Origin: Lucinisca nassula
Taxonomy: Eukaryota > Mollusca > Bivalvia > Lucinida > Lucinidae
NCBI GenBank assembly: GCA_963580285.1
Contig: OY757015.1
Span: 135,881,804-135,945,803 of the forward strand
DNA length: 64,000 bases
Direction: 5' to 3'
Notes under the pieces: model-generated
Database searches by the model: none
What the model saw: the letters and a program-made list of their open reading frames with translations, nothing else
What the model was told of the DNA's origin: nothing
Program-made: the position numbers and the translations under genes
Shown: piece after piece, positions 45,106 to 55,176 of the stretch
Position numbering within the stretch: position 1 is the stretch's first letter
How the letters are laid out: each line of letters opens with the position of its first letter

Positions 45106-45164
45106 AACTACTAAAGCTTCAAACAAATTGTAAAAGACATGGGCCTTCCCTTGACTTTCCACTG

Positions 45165-45292
45165 TTGATGTTTCCATTATGGTCTAGTTGTTTCATGTTT
45201 GTGCTTCTTCTCCTTTGGTGCCTCTGATTGGAGCTGTGGGTTAATTGTATCGATTCCTGATCATTGCCTTCACTTCTATTTTGATGTCATTT
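45165..45292 (+). mobile_element. PLE 3'-end fragment
   Basis: Shares CCTTTGGTGCCTCTGATTGG, GTATCGATTCCTGATCATTG and CCTTCACTTCTATTTTG with 61420-61495. Confidence 0.7.
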
Positions 45293-45309
45293 CGCATCTG
45301 AGTACCTTA

Positions 45310-45505
45310 TCCGCGATACCAGGTTATCAGCTCATAATCGCCCTCTTGCATACAAACAGATCTTCCCTCGAGCAGATTATTACAAGTATACATTCTTTCC
45401 CACGAACGTTATCTACTGGAATGCTCTACCCGCCAATGTTGTTATTCTTTCCAACCTGGCGCAGTTCAGCAATGCTTTTAGCCTGTTGGTTTATGTTTTT
45501 CTTAA
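45310..45505 (+). pseudogene. LINE C-terminal fragment
   Basis: Across two frames the typical end of jockey-like ORF2 (YYKYTFFPRT, then WNALPANVV, then LAQFSNAF) is readable. Only the last ~60 residues remain. Confidence 0.65.
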
Positions 45506-45660
45506 ATCTTTTACTTTAATAACAACCTCATCGCACTGTACATACTCATCTCACCAACTTTCCTTTAGTATAACTTCAACTAACCCATTTCAACACTTGG
45601 TTCACCGAAACACGTCTGACGTTCCGCTTTGGGGTTAAGACGTACGTAATCTCATGCTTA

Positions 45661-46403
45661 TGTGACAAAACAGTCATCCGCATAGCCCCATTACGGTATA
45701 TTCACATTGTTCAAGCCTAATCACAAAAACGGATTGAAAATGCCTAAACCATATCCAATCAGATTGCCCAGACAGTAACCAATTGATAATCACCTTATAG
45801 TTTTTATCATCCAATCAATGTAACGTTTAGAATAACCAATCAGATATTTATCCTAGGTATATAAGGGGTATTTCACAGTTATCAAGTCAGAACAGCATCA
45901 GCAACGAGTTAATATAGATTAAATATAACAGCTTCAAGGTAAATATCTACAGAGTGAAGGAGTTGGCTGAAACACGCCTACCTAGCTTTGTAGAATATAA
46001 TATTTTATATCATTCTAAGCCATTAAGGAGTGAGCCAAACTTTCGAAACTTAGTAGATCTGAGCCAATTGAGCTGTGCATTTTTATTCATCTAATTACAC
46101 TGTTTTTCATAACTTGTTATATGCGTATAGTGCTTTTTATTGCTCCAATCATTTCATTTTAATATGCTTTGTAAATTTGAGCTTTACCTTAGTAAGTTAT
46201 CTAAGGGGACCCATACTAATCATATTTTGGAGTAGGTAACTCTGTCTAAATTGGGAATAATCATTTTGAGCCGCTGTAAGTTTGAAGAGCAGCTCATTTT
46301 AGTGTTTAAATACTTAACTTGTAAAATAGATCTTGAATGGTGAACCAGACGAGCTCATCTTATATCACTTGTTTTAACCGCTCGGAACACATCGCACGTT
46401 ACA
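45661..46403 (+). repeat. 5' LTR of gypsy 2
   Basis: 743 bp, TGTGACAAAAC...GCACGTTACA, with TATATAAGGGG (about 45857) as a possible promoter element. Confidence 0.95.
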
Positions 46404-46409
46404 AATTGG

Positions 46410-46427
46410 GTGGCAGCGTCGGGATTG
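46410..46427 (+). promoter_or_regulatory. Probable primer-binding site of gypsy 2
   Basis: GTGGCAGCGTCGGGATTG begins seven bases after the LTR. Its position and GC-rich content fit a tRNA primer site; the tRNA is not identified. Confidence 0.55.
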
Positions 46428-46460
46428 GAAAACTCAACTTCGTTGTGTGACTCATTAGAA

Positions 46461-47258
46461 ATGAACATTGATCAATTGAATAAGAGTATAAGGCAGCTGG
46501 AGCTGGAGCTTGCTGCTTATCAACAAAGTGAAAGAAACGCCGTTGATTTCTCGACGCCAAAGATACCACGAGGTATTGATAACGTTATGGACCAGGGGCA
46601 GAGGGAGTCAGGATATAATACAGCCGGAGGCTCAGTCTTGAGACATCAAATGTCGGGAGTCAGATTTACGGAAGAAAATGAGACAGAATGTGTGAAGAAA
46701 GCTGCCCCGGGTGCTGGAAAGAAGACAGTGTCGACAGGAGCCACTCCTGTGTTGAAAGAGCCAAGTTTGGCAACTGAAGAAGACAGGTATGACTTAAGTA
46801 GGTATCTTAAAAGAGATTCACCGGCTAAGGAGCTTTATGAAAGAGCTGAAACAGAGCCTGGAATAACTTTTAGAAGGAAAAGCCAAGAACAATCAAAACC
46901 TGATGTCGGAAAGAAGCCCTGGACTGTAGACAAAACCGAGGAGCGTCCAGCTGAGTGCTCAGATGAAAATCAAGCAATTCATATGTCTAAGCCACCTGTG
47001 TTGATTAAGCCAGCAACATACGATGGAACTTCATCTTGGCTAGACTATAGATCACATTTTGAAGCATGTGCAACATTAGGACACTGGAGTGAAAGTGATA
47101 AAGCTCTTTACTTAGCCGTGTCACTTCGTGGACAAGCTCAGTCTATCTTAGGAGACTTATCAGGGGGTGTCCCAAAGAAATATAGTGATTTAATAACTGC
47201 ATTAAATGAGCGATTCTCACCTCAAAAAACCAGATGGAGCTACACAGAGCTCAGTTGA
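46461..47258 (+). CDS. Gag N-terminal part, gypsy 2
   Basis: 265 codons from ATG at 46461 (MNIDQLNKSIRQLELELAAY). The N-terminal ~30 residues look coiled-coil; a charged linker follows, then the start of a capsid-like domain (PATYDGTSSWLDYRSHFEAC, ALYLAVSLRGQAQSILGDLS, LITALNERFSP). The frame ends 24 bases after the Pol frame's first ATG. The downstream frame is shifted by -1 relative to this one, at or near the A6 run at 47224-47229, and continues the same capsid domain. An upstream reading from 46410 would need a GTG start and overlaps the PBS, so it was not chosen. Confidence 0.85.
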   Translation: MNIDQLNKSIRQLELELAAYQQSERNAVDFSTPKIPRGIDNVMDQGQRESGYNTAGGSVLRHQMSGVRFTEENETECVKKAAPGAGKKTVSTGATPVLKEPSLATEEDRYDLSRYLKRDSPAKELYERAETEPGITFRRKSQEQSKPDVGKKPWTVDKTEERPAECSDENQAIHMSKPPVLIKPATYDGTSSWLDYRSHFEACATLGHWSESDKALYLAVSLRGQAQSILGDLSGGVPKKYSDLITALNERFSPQKTRWSYTELS

Positions 47259-50200
47259 GAGAAAGAAAACAAAAAGCATCAGACAGTCTCCCTGAGCTGG
47301 GACAAAGCATTCGGCGCTTAACAAACTTGGCCTATCCTACAGCTCCCCTTGATGTCAGAGAGACTTTATCAAAGGAATATTTCATTGATGCACTGATTGA
47401 CTCAGATATACGTTTGCGCATTAAACAGACCCGACCAACGACACTCAATGACGCCATTCGCCAGGCAGTAGAATTGGAAGCATTCGTTAAAGTAGAAGAG
47501 AAAAACAAAGAGCTGAAGGGCTACTTAAGACCAGTCGATATGAGTGAGACAAAGGATCAACCAAATGAAAGTGAGCTTAAAACGCTATTGAGCCGTCTCG
47601 ATAATATGCAAAAGTCAATGAACGAGGTGAAAAAGGAAATGGAAGAACTCAAATCACAGAGCCTCTCACGTGCCACTATTCACACAGAAACAAGGCGAAA
47701 ATACACAGATATGAGCTGCTATATCTGCGGGCGTCAAGGTCATCTGGGACGAGATTGTCATTACAAAAACCAGTCTGGAAGAGGTGGCCGAGGCCGGGGC
47801 CGAGGCCAAGGCCGGGGCTGGGGCCGAGGCCGTGGACGAGAATATCAAAGAGGAAATGATCAAGGAAGACAGAATGAAATTCGGAATAATTCAGAAAGCT
47901 CTGGATTATTTGTAAATGCACAGATTTGTGGGAAGAATGTGAAGTTGCTCGTTGACACTGGAGCAACGTTGACCATATTAAATGACAGCTTGTATAATTC
48001 AGTCAAGAGCTCATTTGGTGAAGAAAATAAGTTGACCAGGGTTAGAAAAGAAATTCTGTCAGCTACAAATGAGCCACTCAATGTTTCTGGAAAAACGGAA
48101 ATGAGCATTAAAATAGGACAAAAGATCTACAATCAAGAGCTTGCCATCGCAACAATTGCAATGGATGGAGTAATAGGGTTGGATTTCTTGAACACATATA
48201 AATGCAAAGTAGACATAGTAAACAGAAAGCTTGTGATAGGTAAAGATGAGATTCCAATGATCTCCGAGGGTTCAATAGGATGCTATCGTATATCATTAAG
48301 TGAAACTTGCAGCATACCGCCGAGATCAGAAATTGTAGTCTTTGGCAATGTTAACATGTCTGAGAAAGACTATATACCAGATGGTTTGAGCCTGATTGAG
48401 CCGGAAGAAAGTTTTACAAGAACCGATCGGGGTATGGTAGCAAAAACCTTGGTTGAAAATAGTAAAAGAGTTCCATTGAGAATAATGAATGTTACTACAG
48501 ACGTAAAAATCATACACTCTGGTACATTTGTTGCTTCACTGAGTCCAGTAAAAAGGGTTATGGAGTCTGAGGCGTGCCCAAATACGCAAGGAAATACTTT
48601 ACCACCAGCTTTAAATGAGCTGTTAAAGAAAACTAGCAAAACAGTCACAGGGAAACAAAGAAATCTAGTCAAAGAGCTACTATTGAGGCATAATAATCTG
48701 TTTGCCAGCAATGATCAGGAGCTGGGTAAAACGGGCATTGTGAGACACGGTATCAAGACAGACAGCAGGACACCCATCAAACAACCCCTCAGGCGAATAC
48801 CAGTAAATATGAGAGAGGAGGTCGACAAGCACATTGATGACATGTTAGAACGTGATGTTATTGAGCATTCAGTGAGTCCATGGGCTGCCGGCGTTGTACT
48901 AGTGAAGAAAAAGGATGGAACAACTAGATTTTGCGTTGATTATCGGCAGTTAAATGAGCGTACCGTCAAAGATGCTTATCCTTTACCTAGAATTGATGAG
49001 TCGTTGGATCATTTATCTGGGGCAAAGTGGTTCTCGACGCTAGATTTGTGTTCAGGATACTGGCAGGTAGAACTCGAGCAGGATGCTAAACCGAAGACAG
49101 CCTTCGTCACTAAAAGGGGGCTATATCAATTCAAGGTCATGCCTTTCGGGCTCTGCAACGCTCCAGCCACCTTTGAAAGGCTGATGGAGACTGTGCTTTC
49201 AGGTTTACAATGGGACATTTGTCTCATTTACCTCGATGATATAATTGTTATTGCCAAATCCTTCGAAGAAATGCTAGAAAATTTGGAGAAAGTATTTTTA
49301 AGATTATCAGCAGCAGGTTTAAAACTGAAGGCAAAGAAATGCCATATTTTTGCAGAACAAGTTGAGTTCCTAGGTCATGTAATCTCACCTGAGGGAATAG
49401 CTACAGATCCAAAGAAGATCGAAGTAATAAGGGACTGGAAAGAGCCAAGTCATGTGAGCGAATTGAGATCATTTATTGGTCTCTGTAGTTACTACAGAAG
49501 ATATATTCAGAATTTTGCAGGAATTGTTAAGCCACTCAATAAGCTCACAGAAAAGAAACAGAAATTTATCTGGACCAAAGAGTGTCAGGAAGCGTTTGAT
49601 TCACTGAAGTCAAAACTCACCCAGAGTCCTATCTTAAGTTATCCAGATTTTACTGAGCCATTTACTCTTGACACCGATGCAAGTAATACTGCTATAGGCG
49701 CAGTTCTATCGCAGAACATTAATGGACAAGAAAAGGTAGTAGCATACGCAAGCAGAGCTCTCACAAAGTCAGAAAGAAAATATTGCGTTACCAGAAAGGA
49801 ATTGTTAGCAGTTGTTTACTTTGTGAAATATTTTCGCCACTATCTATATGGGAAACGATTCACGGTGCGAACCGATCATAGTTCCTTAAGATGGTTGCTC
49901 AATTTTAAGAATCCTGAAGGGCAGTTAGCAAGGTGGATAGAGGTGTTAACAACATATGATATGAATATTCAGCATCGCCCTGGTACCCAGCACAGAAATG
50001 CCGATGCGCTCAGCAGGCATAGTTGCGGACAATGCAGAGGAAAGGAGCTTAAAGAAACTGTTAATGTTGTAGTGAATGAAACAGTGAGAACTAGTAGCCA
50101 ATGGAAAGAAGTGTTAGACACTGACTCGTTAAAAGAGCTTCAGAAGCATGATAAGGACATTTCTACAGTAAGAAACCTGATGGAAAACGGAGTGCAACCT

Positions 50201-51598
50201 GACAGTGCTGAGATAAGTTCCGCGAGTTCAACAGTTAAGGCTCTTTGGTCTCAAAGACAGAAATTAGTCATAGATAGTGATATGCTGCACAGGAAATGGG
50301 ACGATGACAAAGGAGTAACACTGCAGGCTATTGTACCACTTAGTGAGCGTCGAAAGCTACTGTCCTTTTGCCATGATCATTTAACATCTGGACATTTAGG
50401 AGTCAGGAAAACACTCAGTAAAGTGCGCCAATCTTATTATTGGCCTGGCCTCCAGCAGGACGTAAGGCATTATATTGCTGGATGTGAAAAGTGTCAAAAA
50501 GGTAAAAATCCGATCAGGACAAAAAGAGCTCCAATGCAAATAGTTGGAGCTGGTCGCCCAATGGAACGTTTAGCCACGGACATCCTTGGAGAGCTGCCAT
50601 TAACAGAGAAAGGCAACAGATACATTCTTGTTGTCTCAGATTACTTTACTAAATGGACGGAGTGCTTCGCAATTCCCAACATGGAAGCCAGAACAGTAGC
50701 AGATGCCCTTGTGAGGGAGGTAGTAACAAGGTTTGGAGTTCCATCAATGATTCACTCGGACCAAGGTTGGCAGTTTGAGGGACAGCTGTTTACAGAGATG
50801 TGCAAGATGATAAACGTCAAGAAAACGCGAACAACGCCATATCACCCACAGTCAGACGGAATGGTTGAGCGATTCAACAGAACGTTGGTAAGGATGCTCA
50901 AAACCTATGTAAATGAGCATCAGTCTGATTGGGATGATTACCTACCATACGTTACTATGGCATACAGATCGGTGGAACATGAGACAACAGGATGTAGTCC
51001 CAATTTTCTTATGCTAGGAAGAGAAGTGCAGACACCTCTGGACATAATGTATGAAATGCCAGCAAGTGTTAAAAGCACCCCAGCAAACAGATGGGCTTGG
51101 GAATTAAAGGAGAAAATGGAAGCTGCACACAGACTAGTAAGAGAGAATATCGCTGGAGCAATGCTAAGACAAAAATCGCTGCATGATAGAAATGTCAGCT
51201 GGGAAAAGTTTAACAATGGGGATGAAGTGTATGTATATTTCCCGAGGCATATGCCGGGACAATCTCCAAAATTCACGAATTATTGGCGAGGACCTTTTAA
51301 AGTCATGAAAAAGATTACAGATGTTACATATGAAGTTCTGTGTGGGCATAAGGGAAAACCTCAAACAATTCATGTAGATCGCATGAAAGGGCGTAAGCCA
51401 CAACGTTTACAATTTGAAAACTGTGCTAGAGACTCAAATGCTCCCTCGCAAAATAGAAATGATGAGGTGGTCATAGATATGGGAGATGCAGAAGAGGCAG
51501 AATTAACTCAGACTGTAGAGGATGAAAATATGGCTCAAAGCTCGCGGAGAACACGAAGACCTCCAGAGTGGATGTCAGATTATATAACCAAATTCTAA
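47234..51598 (+). CDS. Gag C-terminal part plus Pol polyprotein, gypsy 2
   Basis: 1454 codons without a stop. Residues 1-90 finish the capsid domain (LPELGQSIRRLTNLAYPTAP). The CCHC knuckle is C162-C165-H170-C175, followed by an RG-rich stretch (180-205). Protease active site D241-T-G-A; RT with VDYRQLNERTVKD (~565) and catalytic Y666-L-D-D; RNase H LDTDAS (~812). Integrase has an HHCC zinc domain (~1047-1090) and D1116, D1176, E1212 (DD35E), with a C-terminal basic part (IHVDRMKGRKPQRL). No chromodomain or env. All catalytic residues seen are intact. The ATG at 47234 is probably not the native start, since it lies inside the capsid domain. Confidence 0.93.
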   Translation: MELHRAQLRERKQKASDSLPELGQSIRRLTNLAYPTAPLDVRETLSKEYFIDALIDSDIRLRIKQTRPTTLNDAIRQAVELEAFVKVEEKNKELKGYLRPVDMSETKDQPNESELKTLLSRLDNMQKSMNEVKKEMEELKSQSLSRATIHTETRRKYTDMSCYICGRQGHLGRDCHYKNQSGRGGRGRGRGQGRGWGRGRGREYQRGNDQGRQNEIRNNSESSGLFVNAQICGKNVKLLVDTGATLTILNDSLYNSVKSSFGEENKLTRVRKEILSATNEPLNVSGKTEMSIKIGQKIYNQELAIATIAMDGVIGLDFLNTYKCKVDIVNRKLVIGKDEIPMISEGSIGCYRISLSETCSIPPRSEIVVFGNVNMSEKDYIPDGLSLIEPEESFTRTDRGMVAKTLVENSKRVPLRIMNVTTDVKIIHSGTFVASLSPVKRVMESEACPNTQGNTLPPALNELLKKTSKTVTGKQRNLVKELLLRHNNLFASNDQELGKTGIVRHGIKTDSRTPIKQPLRRIPVNMREEVDKHIDDMLERDVIEHSVSPWAAGVVLVKKKDGTTRFCVDYRQLNERTVKDAYPLPRIDESLDHLSGAKWFSTLDLCSGYWQVELEQDAKPKTAFVTKRGLYQFKVMPFGLCNAPATFERLMETVLSGLQWDICLIYLDDIIVIAKSFEEMLENLEKVFLRLSAAGLKLKAKKCHIFAEQVEFLGHVISPEGIATDPKKIEVIRDWKEPSHVSELRSFIGLCSYYRRYIQNFAGIVKPLNKLTEKKQKFIWTKECQEAFDSLKSKLTQSPILSYPDFTEPFTLDTDASNTAIGAVLSQNINGQEKVVAYASRALTKSERKYCVTRKELLAVVYFVKYFRHYLYGKRFTVRTDHSSLRWLLNFKNPEGQLARWIEVLTTYDMNIQHRPGTQHRNADALSRHSCGQCRGKELKETVNVVVNETVRTSSQWKEVLDTDSLKELQKHDKDISTVRNLMENGVQPDSAEISSASSTVKALWSQRQKLVIDSDMLHRKWDDDKGVTLQAIVPLSERRKLLSFCHDHLTSGHLGVRKTLSKVRQSYYWPGLQQDVRHYIAGCEKCQKGKNPIRTKRAPMQIVGAGRPMERLATDILGELPLTEKGNRYILVVSDYFTKWTECFAIPNMEARTVADALVREVVTRFGVPSMIHSDQGWQFEGQLFTEMCKMINVKKTRTTPYHPQSDGMVERFNRTLVRMLKTYVNEHQSDWDDYLPYVTMAYRSVEHETTGCSPNFLMLGREVQTPLDIMYEMPASVKSTPANRWAWELKEKMEAAHRLVRENIAGAMLRQKSLHDRNVSWEKFNNGDEVYVYFPRHMPGQSPKFTNYWRGPFKVMKKITDVTYEVLCGHKGKPQTIHVDRMKGRKPQRLQFENCARDSNAPSQNRNDEVVIDMGDAEEAELTQTVEDENMAQSSRRTRRPPEWMSDYITKF

Positions 51599-51775
51599 AT
51601 TTCAGGTAAATTCTCAGTCTTGATTGAGTCTCATTATATTTTTATTTATACTATCATACAAGTTATTTCGACCAACACAAAGAGAACGCCTAGGAAAGAA
51701 ACCTGAGAAAAAGTTTTATATTTCATATCCTGTAAATTATCATGCAGGGACGCATGAGATTCGAGGCGTGGGTAA

Positions 51776-52518
51776 TGTGACAAAACAGTCATCCGCATAG
51801 CCCCATTACGGTATATTCACATTGTTCAAGCCTAATCACAAAAACGGATTGAAAATGCCTAAACCATATCCAATCAGATTGCCCAGACAGTAACCAATTG
51901 ATAATCACCTTATAGTTTTTATCATCCAATCAATGTAACGTTTAGAATAACCAATCAGATATTTATCCTAGGTATATAAGGGGTATTTCACAGTTATCAA
52001 GTCAGAACAGCATCAGCAACGAGTTAATATAGATTAAATATAACAGCTTCAAGGTAAATATCTACAGAGTGAAGGAGTTGGCTGAAACACGCCTACCTAG
52101 CTTTGTAGAATATAATATTTTATATCATTCTAAGCCATTAAGGAGTGAGTCAAACTTTCGAAACTTAGTAGATCTGAGCCAATTGAGCTGTGCATTTTTA
52201 TTCATCTAATTACACTGTTTTTCATAACTTGTTATATGCGTATAGTGCTTTTTATTGCTCCAATCATTTCATTTTAATATGCTTTGTAAATTTGAGCTTT
52301 ACCTTAGTAAGTTATCTAAGGGGACCCATACTAATCATATTTTGGAGTAGGTAACTCTGTCTAAATTGGGAATAATCATTTTGAGCCGCTGTAAGTTTGA
52401 AGAGCAGCTCATTTTAGTGTTTAAATACTTAACTTGTAAAATAGATCTTGAATGGTGAGCCAGACGAGCTCATCTTATATCACTTGTTTTAACCGCTCGG
52501 AACACATCGCACGTTACA
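51776..52518 (+). repeat. 3' LTR of gypsy 2
   Basis: 743 bp, the same length as the 5' LTR. The preceding GATTCGAGGCGTGGGTAA is the likely polypurine tract. Confidence 0.95.
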
Positions 52519-53577
52519 CTTACACATAAACACATATTTCGGGTTTACACGATGTTAATTCACTACTGCTACTATTTGTTTATTTCCACTTAAAAAAATA
52601 AGGTAAGACGCCCAGTTGGTATGACGATTTTTCCCCATAAAGGAAACCTGCAATGCGACAAGAAGGAAAACGTAAATGCAGGTTCTAGGTTCTACTGATT
52701 TTTCGTTTACGAGTCAACATTGACAGCGAAAGATTGGAATTTTGTTTACACATGTATGTGAAATTGGAGTGAACAGTTTGAACTTTTTAAATGAAATCTG
52801 TAGCTGTTCTCAATACCCTCCCATATTTACAGGCACACTTATACAACATATACATAAACAGTTTTGTCATTTTGCTTTCCAATCTAAAGACTACACAAAA
52901 TTAATGTGTGCTTAGTGTAGAGTCAAGCTGTTTATAAAAGCGTATACTTGTATGTATGTGTATGTGTGACCTCTACTGTTACTCGTCGAACAGTATTACA
53001 ACTGGTTCTCTTTAATACAATGTATCAGTATGTCAACATAATAAATCTACACGTTTAAATTTCAATTTAAGAAGGTTAATTAATTATCACCCATAGATGC
53101 CGTAAACTGTGGATACAATACCCTGAAGGGTTTGACCAAAAAGGTATGTTTTAATCAAAGTCATATTCAGCTGATATTTCAAACCACTTCCGCATTGGTA
53201 TTTCCGATATGGTGTACTTAGATTTACACAAAATTCTAACTAAATTCATTGTTTTCTTTTCACTAAGCTAAAGGCTTTGAGGCCACGTTGACACCAATCT
53301 GTACCGTATGGGTCCAAACCAGTTTGGTATGGTTCAGATATTCGTTCACGCTGAAGGTACCATGCCGTATTGATTTTAGCGCTTTTCGGCAGTGGATCCA
53401 TATATTGTTCGAAACAGAGGAACATATTTGCGTTCACACTTAACCGAACCAGTCTGGTTGCACCGATTTGAGCTTTCAGTCAGTCGAGTGAGAATGCAAA
53501 GCTGAACCGTACCAGACATTGGAAACTGGTTCAGACCTTTCCAGTATGGACCGGTCTGGTACGACTTAGTACTCAAA
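52519..53577. other. No gene; imperfect inverted repeat at right
   Basis: AT-rich. At 53293-53575 GTACCGTATGGGTCC, AACCAGTTTGGTATGG and CTGAACCGTACCAGAC, GTATGGACCGGTCTGG form a loose inverted repeat, possibly a worn MITE. Confidence 0.45.
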
Positions 53578-55176
53578 ATACTTACTTATTACCTCCTAAG
53601 CCTAAGAAGTCTTTACGTCATCTTAAACTAGGTATTCAAAAATTTCATAAGAAGTTTGTTTTGGCCCCTGCAGACAAGGCCGCTAACAACGTCGTCGTTG
53701 TGTGACGGCTCCACTACGTTAACACGCTTAAGCAGGAGCTTGGTGGTACTAAGGCCTATGAACTTCAGCCTTTAGCTGAAGAGAGAGCTATAGTAGATGA
53801 ACATATTTGTCATTCAGCCACCAAGTTTGCTGTGTGTGTTACAGAAGGCCAAGACAAACTTCCTACGCTATACTGGTTACCAAAACTTCATAAAAGACCT
53901 TACAAAGCAAATTCTAGCTCTTGCACTACCACTGAACTTTCTAAATTTTTAACTTCCTGTCTTACTGCTATTAAAACGCATGTGATTAAATATTGTGATA
54001 AAGTCTTTGAAAGATCAGGAAAAAATCTGTTTTGGTCTATAAAAAATTCGAATCAGGTTTTAAATAAATTGAAATCCAGACGTTTTCTTGCTTCTAGTCT
54101 GTCTACTTACGATTTTTCCATTCTTTACACTACACTTCCTCATAATCTTATAAAAAAAAAGCTTAATGATTTAATTGAATGGACATTTCACAGAGAAGAT
54201 TCTCTCTATCTTGCATGTAATGTCAGAAATGCATTTTTCACTTCTAAAGAGCATAAGAATTATACACTTTGGTCATGTCAGAAAGTGTGTGATGCCCTCA
54301 CCTTTCTACTTGACAATATTTATATTAGATTCGGTACTAAGTTATTTAGACAAATTGTGGGTATTCCGATGGGTACGAATTGCGCACCTCTTGTGGCTGA
54401 TCTGTTCTTGTATTGTTATGAAAGAGACTTCATGTTGTCGCTTTCCATTGATAACCAATCTGAAATTATTGAAGCTTTAAGCTCCACTTCTAGATATTTA
54501 GATGATTTATTAAATATTGATAATACCTATTTCGATGGTTTGATCAGTCAGATTTACCCCCCAGAACTTCAGTTAAATAAAGCAAATTCTTCTGATACCG
54601 AGGCCCCGTTTTTGGATCTATCTATTGTAGATGGATTTGTTTCGTGTAAAATTTATGATAAACGCGATGACTTTGATTTTGAGATTGTAAATTTTGCTTT
54701 TTTGGATGGTGATGTTCCTCGTGCGCCATCCTATGGCGTTTATATTTCGAAATTAATTCGATTTGCTAGGGTGTGTAGTCATGTATCTGACTTCAACACT
54801 CGTAATAAATTATTAACGGCTAAACTTCTTAATCAGGGTTATCGGTACCATAAACTACGCAACGCATTTTCAAAATTTTATAGACGCCATTCTGATTTAA
54901 TTTCAAATTCAAAATTGGACTTAAATCTCTTCTGCAACAGAACCCGAATTTTATGGTGACTTACTATATAAATTCAAAAAAATATATAACCGCCTTGACT
55001 TCAGCACCCAATTTCGTAAAATCATTCTTCGATATAAAAAGATTGGGTACAACATGGATGTTATACGACAGACTGCGTGCATGGTAGTTAACCCAATCAC
55101 GGTTGGCAACTTTGCTTCCCTCTTTAATTGCACGCCGATGGGTCAGGCCTCAGATTCTATGACGGCTCCAACGTAA
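53578..55176 (+). pseudogene. Penelope-like element reverse transcriptase, defective
   Basis: The frame reads APADKAANNVVVV, stop (near 53703), then CVTEGQDKLPTLYWLPKLHK from 53832. It has a shortened YKANSSSC junction, where the family normally carries an extra R-F-I-type RT motif, then STYDFSILYTTLPH, VGIPMGTNCAPLVADLFLYC and catalytic YLDDLL (about 54499-54516). It also carries the C-terminal APFLDLS..KIYDKRDDFDFEIVNF and LIRFARVCSHV. The PKLHK and GIPMGTNCAP motifs indicate PLEs. A deletion near 54935 shifts the frame. No GIY-YIG endonuclease is seen. Confidence 0.78.

Larger units (their letters stand above)
45661..52518 (+). mobile_element. Ty3/gypsy LTR retrotransposon 2, young
   Basis: 743-bp LTRs at both ends differ at only two positions that I noticed (46031 region C/T; 46338 region A/G). 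CTTA at 45657-45660 and 52519-52522 is a perfect 4-bp TSD. It has gag, zinc knuckle, protease, RT, RNase H and a DD35E integrase, with a 1454-codon open frame. The only coding defect seen is a change of frame within gag. It inserted recently. Confidence 0.96.

Noticed and set aside
47666..51403. Minus-strand open frames opposite gypsy 2 pol
   Set aside because: Shadows of the strongly supported plus-strand polyprotein.
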